This document shows, in pieces, positions 1 to 7,159 of a stretch of 16,439 nucleotides of DNA. Source of the stretch: Alphaproteobacteria bacterium (GTDB lineage Bacteria > Pseudomonadota > Alphaproteobacteria > Rhizobiales > Aestuariivirgaceae); assembly GCA_026400595.1 (NCBI GenBank), contig JAPLOT010000056.1:1-16439 (forward strand), in the 5' to 3' direction. A program made the translations under genes and the position numbers. Every line of letters begins with the position of its first letter. Position 1 is the stretch's first letter. Under the pieces are notes generated by a model. It had not been told where the DNA came from, ran no database searches, and saw only the letters and a program-made list of their open reading frames with translations.

Positions 1-56
1 AAAAACGAGAACAGACTAGGGCGATCGCCACGGGTGATTGATTTTATTGAAGGAAA

Positions 57-131
57 TGGTGGGTGGTACAGGGATCGAACCTGTGACCCCTACCATGTCA
101 AGGTAGTGCTCTACCGCTGAGCTAACCACCC
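57..131 (-). tRNA. tRNA-Val (anticodon GAC)
   Basis: Read on the minus strand this folds into a complete cloverleaf. The acceptor arms GGGTGGT and ACCACCC pair perfectly, the D-arm contains TTAGCTCAGCGGTAGAGC, the T-arm contains GGTTCGATCC, and the anticodon loop carries GAC, which reads valine codons GUC and GUU. The discriminator base is A at position 60, and the CCA tail is genomically encoded at 57-59. The gene lies downstream of cpdR on the same strand. I saw no integration signature at its 3' end, but only 56 bases are visible beyond it. Confidence 0.97.
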
Positions 132-188
132 ACGCTTGACCTGAAGTGGCGCTCGTATAGCGGCCCCATGGGGGCGGCGCAAGGGGTG

Positions 189-548
189 TCAGGCGGCCAT
201 CATCCGCTCGACTTCATTGACGAGGTCGCGCAGGTGGAACGGCTTGGACAGGACCTTGGCATCCTTGGGAGCCTTGGAATCCGGATGCAGGGCAACGGCG
301 GCAAAGCCGGTGATGAACATGATCTTCAGCGAGGGATCCAGCTCTGATGCGCGGCGTGCCAGTTCGATGCCGTCCATCTCGGGCATGACGATGTCGGTCA
401 GCAGGAGATCGAAGCTGGTCTGCTTGATTTCCTCGAAGGCGCTGGCGCCCTCCCCGAAGGAGGTCACGTCATGGCCGGCCTTTTCCAGTGCCTTCACAAG
501 GAAACGGCGCATGTCCTCGTCGTCTTCGGCCAGTATGATCTTCGCCAT
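189..548 (-). CDS. cpdR: Single-domain response regulator CpdR
   Basis: This 119-residue protein is a stand-alone receiver domain. It shows the acidic pocket (E8, D9, D10), the phosphoacceptor D52 in TDIVMPEMDG, T80 in MFITG and K102 in LSKPF. Length and sequence match CpdR of Caulobacter, Sinorhizobium and Brucella. In that family the unphosphorylated protein works as an adaptor that primes the ClpXP protease and so controls timed destruction of cell-cycle regulators; phosphate flow through CckA-ChpT blocks it. A longer reading exists to 761, but the ATG at 546-548 preceded by GAGGA gives exactly the family N-terminus (MAKIILAED). The protein ends in Ala-Ala, which resembles ClpX-recognised tails; that is an inference. 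Its neighbourhood next to N-formylglutamate amidohydrolase and hisN is, from memory, conserved in rhizobia. Confidence 0.95.
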   Translation of the reverse strand: MAKIILAEDDEDMRRFLVKALEKAGHDVTSFGEGASAFEEIKQTSFDLLLTDIVMPEMDGIELARRASELDPSLKIMFITGFAAVALHPDSKAPKDAKVLSKPFHLRDLVNEVERMMAA

Positions 549-709
549 GGTCCTCAATGTAGACAGCTTTCCGGGCCTTTGTGAACCCCGTTGCGCAACT
601 GTTCCAGACTCTAGGTCCGAAGCGGTAAACGCCGTGTGAACCGGCGCTCGCACCTGTGGACAGGAGCGCCGCACTGGGCAATAGTGCTGTCGGACCAGAT
701 GCGGATCAC

Positions 710-1606
710 ATGACGAGCTTCTCAGACAGCGGCCCTGCCCCGTTCGAAATCCTGGCGCCACCGCAATGGCTGGCGCCCGCGGTATTCAACTCGCCGCACA
801 GCGGGCGCATCTACGCCGAGTCCTTCATGCGCCAGTCGCGGCTTTCGCCGCTGTCCCTGCGCAAGTCGGAGGATTGCTACGTCGACGAGCTTTTCAGGGC
901 CTGCATCGACCACGGCGCGCCCATGCTGCGCGCCCATGCGCCGCGCAGCTACATCGATGTGAACCGGGAACCCTATGAACTCGACCCGCGCATGTTCACC
1001 GGCGAACTTCCGGGATATGTGAACACCACGTCCCCCCGGGTCGCCGGCGGGCTGGGCACGATCCCCCGCGTGGTCGCCGAAGGCGAGGAAATCTATCGCG
1101 GGCGGCTGGATTTCGCGGAGGCCGTGCGGCGCATCGACCAGATCTACGTGCCCTATCACCGCACCCTCTCCGCGCTGCTCGGCGAAGTCATGGCCAAGGC
1201 CGGACAGGTGCTGCTGGTCGACTGCCATTCCATGCCGTCAAGCGCCACGCAGCATGTGCTTCCGCCGGGCGAGGACTGCGTCGATATCGTGCTGGGCGAT
1301 CGCTTCGGCGCATCCTGCGACGAGTCCATCACCGAGCTTGCCGAAGAGCTGTTCATCAGTGCCGGCCTGCGGGTCATCCGCAACAAGCCCTATGCCGGCG
1401 GTTTCATCACCCAGAACCACGGAGCGCCGCTGCGCGGCCGGCATGCGCTGCAGATCGAAGTCAACCGCGCGCTCTACATGAACGAGGCGACGCTCGAGAA
1501 GACGCGGAACTTCTGGCACTTGCAGGATCTGCTTGGCAGGGTCATTGGCAACTTGCTCGCAGAAGTCGAGCAGCGCTTCGAACCGCAGCGCCTCGCCGCC
1601 GAATAA
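710..1606 (+). CDS. N-formylglutamate amidohydrolase family protein
   Basis: The product (298 residues from the ATG at 710) belongs to the N-formylglutamate amidohydrolase family, zinc-dependent hydrolases that release formate and glutamate from N-formylglutamate. Visible family motifs are VFNSPHSG near residues 25-32, LLVDCHSMPS, PYAGGFITQNHG and LQIEVNRALYM, which supply histidines and acidic residues for the metal site. A GTG in frame at 656 would add 18 residues lacking family character, so I prefer the ATG at 710. No histidine-utilisation (hut) genes lie nearby. In rhizobia this copy sits beside cpdR, so the true substrate may differ from that of HutG. It is transcribed away from cpdR. 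Confidence 0.9.
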   Translation: MTSFSDSGPAPFEILAPPQWLAPAVFNSPHSGRIYAESFMRQSRLSPLSLRKSEDCYVDELFRACIDHGAPMLRAHAPRSYIDVNREPYELDPRMFTGELPGYVNTTSPRVAGGLGTIPRVVAEGEEIYRGRLDFAEAVRRIDQIYVPYHRTLSALLGEVMAKAGQVLLVDCHSMPSSATQHVLPPGEDCVDIVLGDRFGASCDESITELAEELFISAGLRVIRNKPYAGGFITQNHGAPLRGRHALQIEVNRALYMNEATLEKTRNFWHLQDLLGRVIGNLLAEVEQRFEPQRLAAE

Positions 1607-1637
1607 AAAAGGGCCGATGCACCAAGGTGATCGGCCC
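1605..1637 (-). terminator. Intrinsic terminator of the sRNA
   Basis: A perfect 8-bp stem, GGGCCGAT (1611-1618) with ATCGGCCC (1630-1637), encloses an 11-nt loop and on the minus strand is followed by TTTTTT. There is no T-tract on the plus-strand side, so the orientation is clear: it ends a minus-strand transcript and not the amidohydrolase mRNA, whose stop codon is immediately adjacent. Confidence 0.85.
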
Positions 1638-1688
1638 AAGTCTAGGGAGGAAACGCCCAGGAAGGGCTGCGAGGCATCGCTGCCTCAC
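1605..1688 (-). ncRNA. mmgR: MmgR/suhB-type (alpha-r8) trans-acting sRNA
   Basis: Read on the minus strand, about 84 nt fold into three hairpins. The first is an 8-bp 5' stem (GTGAGGCA with TGCCTCGC, loop GCGA). The second is a short stem GCCC/GGGC around TTCCT. The third is a strong intrinsic terminator with an 8-bp stem (1611-1618 with 1630-1637) followed by six U residues (1605-1610). The segment between hairpins two and three is unpaired and contains TTTCCTCCC, complementary to Shine-Dalgarno sequences, as expected of an Hfq-type regulator. The Rfam suhB family (MmgR, alpha-r8) lies, from memory, in this same intergenic position in Sinorhizobium, between the formylglutamate amidohydrolase and the HisN/inositol-monophosphatase gene, and there limits polyhydroxybutyrate granule accumulation. 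The family name rests on position, architecture and recalled resemblance. The existence of an sRNA gene rests on the promoter and terminator. Confidence 0.82.
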
Positions 1689-1694
1689 GGGGGC

Positions 1695-1724
1695 TATTTG
1701 GCAGCGCAACATGACCATTTCAAG
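1695..1724 (-). promoter_or_regulatory. Sigma-70-type promoter of the sRNA
   Basis: On the minus strand CTTGAAA (1718-1724) acts as the -35 element and CAAATA (1695-1700) as the -10 element, separated by exactly 17 bases. The alphaproteobacterial consensus is CTTGAC-N17-CTATAT. The predicted start falls near 1688, directly at the base of the first hairpin. A TGCAC half-site at 1743-1747 recalls an NtrC half-site, relevant because the rhizobial sRNA responds to nitrogen status, but the partner half (GGTCAA) is poor. Confidence 0.6.
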
Positions 1725-1934
1725 AGCAAACTGCAGAATTTTGCACAGGCGGTCAAATTCTGCTGCTGAGCCGCACCACAAAATTCAAGCAAGCAACTGA
1801 AATTCATTGTCAAAACGCGAATCCTTGCACTCCTCATGAAGCCATGCAGTTTTTGCAATGATCCAGATGAATTGCTGCAATGCACAATTTCTCGGCACTT
1901 GAGCAGGCCCTACGGCTGACATACAGGACCATGG

Positions 1935-2726
1935 ATGACACAGCCCGACTGGACTGACCTTACCCGTTTTGCCGTTGCCCTGGCCCAAGCTTCGGCCAGC
2001 GAGATCCTTCCCTTCTTCCGGCGCAACACCGCCGTGGAGGTCAAGGATGGTCCGGTGTGGGACCCGGTCACTGAAGGCGACAGGGCCGGTGAGCGCATCA
2101 TCCGCCGCATGATCGAGGAACGCTATCCCGATCACGGCATCCATGGCGAGGAATACGGGACGAAGGACGGCCGCTCGGGCTTCACATGGATCCTGGACCC
2201 GGTTGACGGGACCCGCTCGTTCGTCTGCGGCATGCCAACCTGGGCCACGCTGATCGGCCTCAGCTATGAAGGCCGGCCTGTGGTCGGGCTGATGAACCAG
2301 CCGGTGGTCGGCGACATGTTCTATGGCAGCCCCGAGGGGGCCTGGCACGACTACCGTGGCGCGGTGACCGCCATACGGACCCGCAGCGGCGTTCCCCTGG
2401 CGCGCGCCTCGATCGGCACCACGGCACCCGAGCTCTATCGCAGCGCGCGCGACCAGGAGGGCTTCCAGCGCCTGCGCCGTGCGGCCCAGCTCACCCGCTA
2501 CGGCGGCGACGCATACTTCTTCTGCGTCATGGCAGCGGGCCATCTCGACATTGCGCTGGATGCAGGATTGCAGGCCTATGACATTGCGCCCCTGCTCCCC
2601 ATCGTTGCCGGCGCCGGCGGCCATGCCGCCGAATGGACGGGCGGCGATCCGGCCAAGGGCGGCCACGTCATTACGGCAGGGTCCGAAGCCTTGCTGCACG
2701 AGGCCATGGCCGTCCTGAACGGCTGA
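1935..2726 (+). CDS. hisN: Histidinol-phosphatase, inositol monophosphatase family (HisN)
   Basis: The 263-residue protein carries the signature of the lithium-sensitive, Mg-dependent inositol monophosphatase superfamily: DPVTEGD at 43-49, GEEYG at 71-75, WILDPVDGT at 85-93 and the late metal ligand region AYDIAPL with D216. This is the HisN subgroup, which in alphaproteobacteria and actinobacteria removes phosphate from L-histidinol phosphate in the penultimate part of histidine biosynthesis. The start ATG at 1935 has AGGA at 1925-1928 with a 6-nt spacer. An ATG at 1931 is in another frame. A gap of about 210 bases separates it from the sRNA promoter upstream. Activity as a general inositol or sugar phosphatase cannot be excluded from sequence alone. 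Confidence 0.87.
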   Translation: MTQPDWTDLTRFAVALAQASASEILPFFRRNTAVEVKDGPVWDPVTEGDRAGERIIRRMIEERYPDHGIHGEEYGTKDGRSGFTWILDPVDGTRSFVCGMPTWATLIGLSYEGRPVVGLMNQPVVGDMFYGSPEGAWHDYRGAVTAIRTRSGVPLARASIGTTAPELYRSARDQEGFQRLRRAAQLTRYGGDAYFFCVMAAGHLDIALDAGLQAYDIAPLLPIVAGAGGHAAEWTGGDPAKGGHVITAGSEALLHEAMAVLNG

Positions 2727-2754
2727 TTGCGCGCCGCCGCCCCTCTTCTATGAT
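2727..2754 (+). promoter_or_regulatory. Possible promoter of the adenine deaminase gene
   Basis: TTGCGC (2727-2732) and TATGAT (2749-2754) are spaced by 16 bases in the short gap between the hisN stop codon and the ade start. The -10 is good and the -35 moderate. If it is used, ade can be expressed independently of hisN, with a leader of about 15 nt that includes the GGAG ribosome-binding site. Confidence 0.4.
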
Positions 2755-2775
2755 GGGGCTTTACCGGAGCATGCC

Positions 2776-4569
2776 ATGACTTCCCTGAAGAGCTGGGCCG
2801 AGAGCGGCCGCCGCCTGATCGATACCGCCATGGGCCGCATTCCCGCCGACATGGTGATCCGCAGGGGCCGCTGGGTGAATGTGCATTCCGGCGAAATCAT
2901 CGATGACACCGACATCGCCATCGCGGACGGGCGCATCGCCTATGTCGGCCCCGATGCGTCTCATTGCGTCGGCAGGAAGACGGTGGTGATCGCGGCCGAT
3001 GGACGCTATCTGGTGCCTGGCCTCTGCGACGGCCACATGCACGTCGAAAGCGGAATGGTGACGGTGACCGAATTCGCCCGCGCCGTGATCCCGCATGGCA
3101 CGACCTCGATGTTCATCGACCCGCACGAGATTGCCAATGTTCTGGGCCTGCCCGGAGTGCGCCTCATGCACGACGAGGCGGCCGGCCTTCCGGTCAACGT
3201 CTTCGTGCAGATGCCGAGCTGCGTGCCGAGCGCGCCGGGGCTTGAGACGCCCGGCGCCGAACTCGGCCCCGCCGAGGTCGCGGAGGCCATGGCCTGGCCC
3301 AATATCGTCGGACTGGGCGAAATGATGAATTTCCCGGGCGTGATCGCGGGCGATGCGAAGATGCTGTCCGAGATTGCCGCCACGCAGCGTGCCGGCAAGA
3401 CGGTGGGTGGGCACTATGCCTCGCCTGACCTCGGACTGCCCTTTCATGCCTATGCCGCCGGAGGCCCGGCCGACGACCACGAGGGAACCCGCGCGGAAGA
3501 TGCCATCGCCCGGGTGCGCCAGGGCATGCGCGCCATGCTCCGGCTGGGCTCGGCGTGGTACGATGTCGCCGCCCAGGTCAAGGCCATCACCGAATCCGGC
3601 CTCGAATCCCGCAACTTCATTCTGTGTACGGATGATTCGCATTCGGGGACCCTCGTGAATGACGGCCACATGAACCGGGTGGTGCGCCATGCCATTGCCC
3701 AGGGCTTGAAGCCCATCACCGCAATCAAGATGGCGACGCTCAACACGGCCTGCCATTTCGGCCTGGAGCGCGAACTGGGTTCCATTGCGCCGGGCCGCCG
3801 CGCCGACCTGTTCCTCACTTCGGACCTGGTGGCACTGCCCATCGAAATGGTCGTGGCCCGGGGCCACGTCATGGCGGAGCATGGCCGGCTGACGGCCGAG
3901 ATTCCGCCCTTTGCCTACCCGGCAAGCGCCAAGAACACGGTGAAGATGAAGCGCGAACTGGGCGCCGACGATTTCGCCATCCGTGCACCGAAGGGCGCCA
4001 ACGAGGTGAACGCCCGTGTCATCGGCGTCATCGAGAACCAGGCGCCCACCAGGGCCCTGGAGAAGCGGCTCAAGGTCTCCTCCGGGTTGGTGGATGCCGG
4101 CATCGACTCAGGCGTCTGCCAGATCGCGCTGGTCGAGCGCCACAAGGCGACCGGAGGCGTGGTCAACGCCTTCGTGTCGGGGTTCGGCTACAACGTGGAC
4201 TGCGCGGTGGCCTCGACCGTCGCCCACGACAGCCACCACATGATCGTGGTGGGCACCAACCGCGCCGATATGGCCGAGGCGGCCAACATCCTCAGGCGCG
4301 TCGGCGGCGGCGCGGTGGTGGTTAGCAAGGGCCGCCAGCTTGCGCTGGTCGAGCTGCCGATTGCGGGGCTGATGTCGGATGAGCGCGCGGAGATCGTGGC
4401 GGCCAAGGCCGATCAGCTGGTCGCCGCCATGAAGGCCTGCGGCTGCACGTTGAACAATGCCTACATGCAGCACTCGCTGCTGGCGCTGGTGGTGATCCCC
4501 GAGCTTCGGATCTCCGACCTCGGACTTGTCGATGTCAGAACCTTCCAGAAGGTCGATCTCTTCGTTTGA
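2776..4569 (+). CDS. ade: Adenine deaminase
   Basis: This 597-residue protein matches adenine deaminase of the amidohydrolase superfamily, which converts adenine to hypoxanthine and ammonia in purine salvage. The length fits the bacterial family (about 580-600). The metal-binding barrel motif VPGLCDGHMHVESGM is followed by VIPHGTTS, FIDPHEIANV, a GGHYA segment and ILCTDDSH, which carries the catalytic aspartate. The C-terminal third, from about residue 400, is the composite domain typical of Ade. The ATG at 2776 has GGAG at 2766-2769 as ribosome-binding site; the nearby ATG at 2771 is out of frame. The gene ends 4 bases before the converging stop codon of the hydrolase gene on the other strand. 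Confidence 0.95.
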   Translation: MTSLKSWAESGRRLIDTAMGRIPADMVIRRGRWVNVHSGEIIDDTDIAIADGRIAYVGPDASHCVGRKTVVIAADGRYLVPGLCDGHMHVESGMVTVTEFARAVIPHGTTSMFIDPHEIANVLGLPGVRLMHDEAAGLPVNVFVQMPSCVPSAPGLETPGAELGPAEVAEAMAWPNIVGLGEMMNFPGVIAGDAKMLSEIAATQRAGKTVGGHYASPDLGLPFHAYAAGGPADDHEGTRAEDAIARVRQGMRAMLRLGSAWYDVAAQVKAITESGLESRNFILCTDDSHSGTLVNDGHMNRVVRHAIAQGLKPITAIKMATLNTACHFGLERELGSIAPGRRADLFLTSDLVALPIEMVVARGHVMAEHGRLTAEIPPFAYPASAKNTVKMKRELGADDFAIRAPKGANEVNARVIGVIENQAPTRALEKRLKVSSGLVDAGIDSGVCQIALVERHKATGGVVNAFVSGFGYNVDCAVASTVAHDSHHMIVVGTNRADMAEAANILRRVGGGAVVVSKGRQLALVELPIAGLMSDERAEIVAAKADQLVAAMKACGCTLNNAYMQHSLLALVVIPELRISDLGLVDVRTFQKVDLFV

Positions 4570-4573
4570 GGAG

Positions 4574-5641
4574 TCAGGCAAGACACGAGGCCAGATCAGA
4601 GATGAACGGGCCGCCGGGCTCTGACCACTCCGGTCTGAAGGCGTTGGTCGCAAAGGCAAACCCTCGCGACTGACCTGGAAGGATACTGAGATAGGCAAAG
4701 CTCCCACCGGTCGATCCAGCGTGGTGCAAACGAAGGTCGGACGAGGCACCTTGCCGGTGATCGACGAACCAGCCCATTGCATAGCGCCACTGCCTGGGCG
4801 GGTCGGGGGGCGGACCGATTGGTGTATGCATCGGAGAAGCGGCCCGTGCACTTCGGAAAAGCTGGATCTGCCAGCGCCCGTAGGTGGCAAGGTCGGCAAT
4901 CGAGCCTGAAACACATCCGGCAGGCCACATGACAGGCAGATCGTCCACACTCCGCCGACCATGCCCTATCGCTTTCCACTTTCCTCCAAGTCCCGACCAG
5001 CGATGCTCGAGCGGAGCCGTACCGTCCTGCGGCGGCATGCCAAACTTTGCCGTGGTCATCCCTGCAGGTTCGAACACGAAGCGTCGGACGAGGTCTTTGA
5101 ATGGCGTGCCTGTCACGCGTTCGGCGATCATCCCGGCCAGACCATACCCCATGTTCGAATAGAGGAAATCCGTACCAGCCCGAAAGGCCGGCCTCCTTCC
5201 GAAGACTCCCTTGACCATGCGGCGAGACAATTCAGACGGATCGCCTCCCGCCACCAGATACCTCAACAGCAGCCACTGGGGAGGATTGGTGGCAATGCCG
5301 GACCGATGGCTGAGCAGATGAGCCAAGGTAACATCGCCATATGCGAAACCTCGTGCTTCGGGCAGATGATCCAGAAGCTTGTCTTCCCAGCAAAGTCGTC
5401 CCTCCGCGACGAGAAAGGAAACCATGGCGCTGGTCATGGACTTTCCAACCGATCCGAAATGCCAGATGTCGTGCACGCCGACGGCTTCAAAACCTCTTCG
5501 GCGCTCCCCTGCGACATCCACGTCGAACGCGGCGGTCTCATCAAATTGCACGACGGCTGCCGCAGGCAACTGGTGGCGCGCGCGAAACTGTTCGATCGCT
5601 GGCTTCACGTGGCGTCCCGGTGGCAGGGGCCTCTGCAACAC
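4574..5641 (-). CDS. Serine beta-lactamase-fold hydrolase (class C/EstB-like)
   Basis: This is a protein of about 355 residues of the Beta-lactamase (PF00144) family, which covers class C beta-lactamases, DD-peptidases and EstB-type esterases. Visible catalytic signatures are SVGK (S64, K67; SxxK), YSN (161-163) and HAG (307-309), equivalent to the KTG box. I see no signal peptide, so the product is probably cytoplasmic and more likely an esterase or peptidase than a resistance enzyme. The start is uncertain: no ATG precedes the SxxK motif, and GTG codons at 5641 or 5608 (HVKPAIEQF) are the candidates; an in-frame stop at 5651-5653 caps the frame. It lies 60 bases downstream of dksA on the same strand and could be co-transcribed. 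Codon choice looks less GC3-biased than its neighbours by eye. Confidence 0.83.
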   Translation of the reverse strand: MLQRPLPPGRHVKPAIEQFRARHQLPAAAVVQFDETAAFDVDVAGERRRGFEAVGVHDIWHFGSVGKSMTSAMVSFLVAEGRLCWEDKLLDHLPEARGFAYGDVTLAHLLSHRSGIATNPPQWLLLRYLVAGGDPSELSRRMVKGVFGRRPAFRAGTDFLYSNMGYGLAGMIAERVTGTPFKDLVRRFVFEPAGMTTAKFGMPPQDGTAPLEHRWSGLGGKWKAIGHGRRSVDDLPVMWPAGCVSGSIADLATYGRWQIQLFRSARAASPMHTPIGPPPDPPRQWRYAMGWFVDHRQGASSDLRLHHAGSTGGSFAYLSILPGQSRGFAFATNAFRPEWSEPGGPFISDLASCLA

Positions 5642-5701
5642 GCGGATCGCTCATCCTGGCGAAACCGGGCCTTCGGCAGAAGGGCGCGATGGCACTGCGA
5701 C

Positions 5702-6118
5702 TCAATCGTCGCGATAGACCTTCTCGCGGCGCTCATGGCGTTCCTGCGCCTCGATCGACAGCGTGGCGATCGGCCTGGCGTCGAGACGCTTGAGGCTGAT
5801 CGGCTCGCCCGTCTCTTCGCAATAGCCGTAGGAACCATCCTCGATCCGCTTCAGTGCGGCATCGATCTTCGAGATCAGCTTGCGCTGGCGGTCGCGGGTA
5901 CGAAGTTCGAGGGAGCGGTCGGTTTCGGAAGATGCGCGGTCGGCAAGGTCGGGCAGCACGTGATTCTCGTCCTGCAGATGCGCGATGGTTTCCTTGCTCT
6001 CCTTGAGGATCTCGTCCTTCCAGGCAAGAAGCTTGGCGCGAAAGTACTCGCGCTGCCGTTCATTCATGAACGGTTCGTCCTCGCTGGGTTTGTAGTCGTC
6101 GTCGACTTCGACAGCCAT
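5702..6118 (-). CDS. dksA: RNA polymerase-binding transcription factor DksA
   Basis: The 138-residue protein is DksA, which binds the RNA polymerase secondary channel and, with ppGpp, adjusts rRNA and stress promoters. It has the FMNERQREYFRAKLLAWK opening, a long coiled coil (about residues 25-90) and a C-terminal globular part beginning YGYCEETGEPI. The Gammaproteobacterial zinc finger has four cysteines; here only one remains (YGYC), as in other alphaproteobacterial DksA proteins, which function without the zinc site. The ATG at 6116-6118 is preferred over a TTG two codons upstream because AGAGAG precedes it. A promoter lies in the divergent gap shared with the MoxR gene. Confidence 0.94.
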   Translation of the reverse strand: MAVEVDDDYKPSEDEPFMNERQREYFRAKLLAWKDEILKESKETIAHLQDENHVLPDLADRASSETDRSLELRTRDRQRKLISKIDAALKRIEDGSYGYCEETGEPISLKRLDARPIATLSIEAQERHERREKVYRDD

Positions 6119-6153
6119 CGGCAAACTCTCTGTGAACCCTCTCGTGGCGCGGG

Positions 6154-6182
6154 CTTATAGCCGCCCCGCAAGCCTTCCACAA
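6154..6182 (-). promoter_or_regulatory. Candidate dksA promoter
   Basis: On the minus strand TTGTGG (6177-6182) and TATAAG (6154-6159) are separated by exactly 17 bases. The predicted start near 6147 gives a leader of roughly 29 nt containing the AGAGAG ribosome-binding site before the ATG at 6118. No other element in this gap fits as well. Confidence 0.5.
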
Positions 6183-6312
6183 TAGGCCAGAAAACTTGCC
6201 GCGGCGGTCAGCTTCCTGTGTCTAAAAGCCTGATTCGGCAAAGCTTTCGTGACAGCTTCCCGGCGCTGTACGAAACTGGCAAGAAGCCTCTGGATTCGAG
6301 TGGGACAATACG

Positions 6313-7158
6313 ATGCGCTTCGAAGGTACCAGTGACTATGTGGCCACCGACGACCTGCGGACCGCGGTCAACGCCGCGATCGTTCTCGAGCGGCCACTGC
6401 TGGTGAAGGGCGAGCCCGGGACCGGAAAGACGGTGCTTGCCCGCGAGATCGCCAGGGCGCTCGGCACGCCGATGATCGAATGGAACATCAAGTCGACCAC
6501 CAAGGCACAGCAGGGCCTTTACGAATATGACGCGGTCGCGCGCCTGCGCGACTCGCAGCTTGGCGACACCCGTGTCCACGACATCTCAAACTACATTCGC
6601 CAGGGAAAACTGTGGGAGGCCTTCACCCACCCGCAAAGGCCGGTGCTGCTCATTGACGAAATCGACAAGGCGGACATCGAGTTTCCCAACGACCTTCTGC
6701 AGGAGCTCGACCGCATGGAGTTCCATGTCTACGAGACCGGCCAGACGGTGAAGGCCGAGCGGCGGCCCATCGTCCTCATCACGTCCAACAACGAGAAGGA
6801 GCTGCCCGACGCCTTTCTGCGCCGCTGCTTCTTTCACTACATCAAGTTCCCCGATGCCGAGACCATGCAGCAGATCGTCGACGTGCATTTTCCGGGAATC
6901 AAGAAGAGGCTGGTGAACGAGGCGCTGTCGATCTTCTTCGAGATCCGGGAGGTTCCGGGCCTGAAGAAGAAGCCCTCGACGTCCGAGCTGCTGGATTGGC
7001 TGAAGCTGCTGCTGAACGAGGACATCAGCCCCGAAACGCTGCGCGAACGCGATCCGCGCAAGCTCATCCCGCCGCTGCACGGCGCCCTGCTGAAGAACGA
7101 GCAGGACGTCATGCTGTTCGAGCGACTCGCCTTCATGACCCGGCGCGAGCAGCGCTGA
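6313..7158 (+). CDS. MoxR-type AAA+ ATPase
   Basis: The 281-residue protein is a single AAA+ module of the MoxR clade. It shows Walker A GEPGTGKT at 33-40, Walker B VLLIDE at 111-116, a sensor-like ITSNNEKELPDAFLRRC segment and a helical lid at the C-terminus. MoxR ATPases act as chaperones for maturation of metalloenzymes or other complexes, normally with a von Willebrand factor A (CoxE-like) partner encoded next door. Here the next gene, one base away, encodes an ankyrin protein and no VWA gene is visible in the window. The ATG at 6313 gives the usual N-terminus (MRFEGTSDYVA); the ribosome-binding site (GGGA, 6302-6305) is weak. Substrate unknown. Confidence 0.9.
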   Translation: MRFEGTSDYVATDDLRTAVNAAIVLERPLLVKGEPGTGKTVLAREIARALGTPMIEWNIKSTTKAQQGLYEYDAVARLRDSQLGDTRVHDISNYIRQGKLWEAFTHPQRPVLLIDEIDKADIEFPNDLLQELDRMEFHVYETGQTVKAERRPIVLITSNNEKELPDAFLRRCFFHYIKFPDAETMQQIVDVHFPGIKKRLVNEALSIFFEIREVPGLKKKPSTSELLDWLKLLLNEDISPETLRERDPRKLIPPLHGALLKNEQDVMLFERLAFMTRREQR

Positions 7159-7159
7159 G

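Noticed and set aside
60..131. tRNA-Val as an integration site for a mobile element.
   Set aside because: No integrase, direct repeat of the tRNA 3' end or foreign gene is visible in the window.
590..599. Perfect palindrome GTTGCGCAAC in the gap between cpdR and the amidohydrolase.
   Set aside because: A single 10-bp palindrome in GC-rich DNA with no clear spacing to a promoter; a CtrA-type TTAA-N7-TTAA site was looked for and not seen.
1785..2699. Open frame of 304 codons on the minus strand.
   Set aside because: Antisense to hisN, which has all inositol monophosphatase motifs; no recognisable domain in the antisense translation.
2761..3882. Open frame of 373 codons on the minus strand.
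   Set aside because: It lies entirely antisense to adenine deaminase and has the His/Arg/Ala/Gly-rich composition of a GC-rich shadow frame.
4961..6160. Open frame of 399 codons on the plus strand.
   Set aside because: It runs antisense over both the beta-lactamase-fold gene and dksA, whose minus-strand proteins carry clear motifs; its own translation shows no family features.
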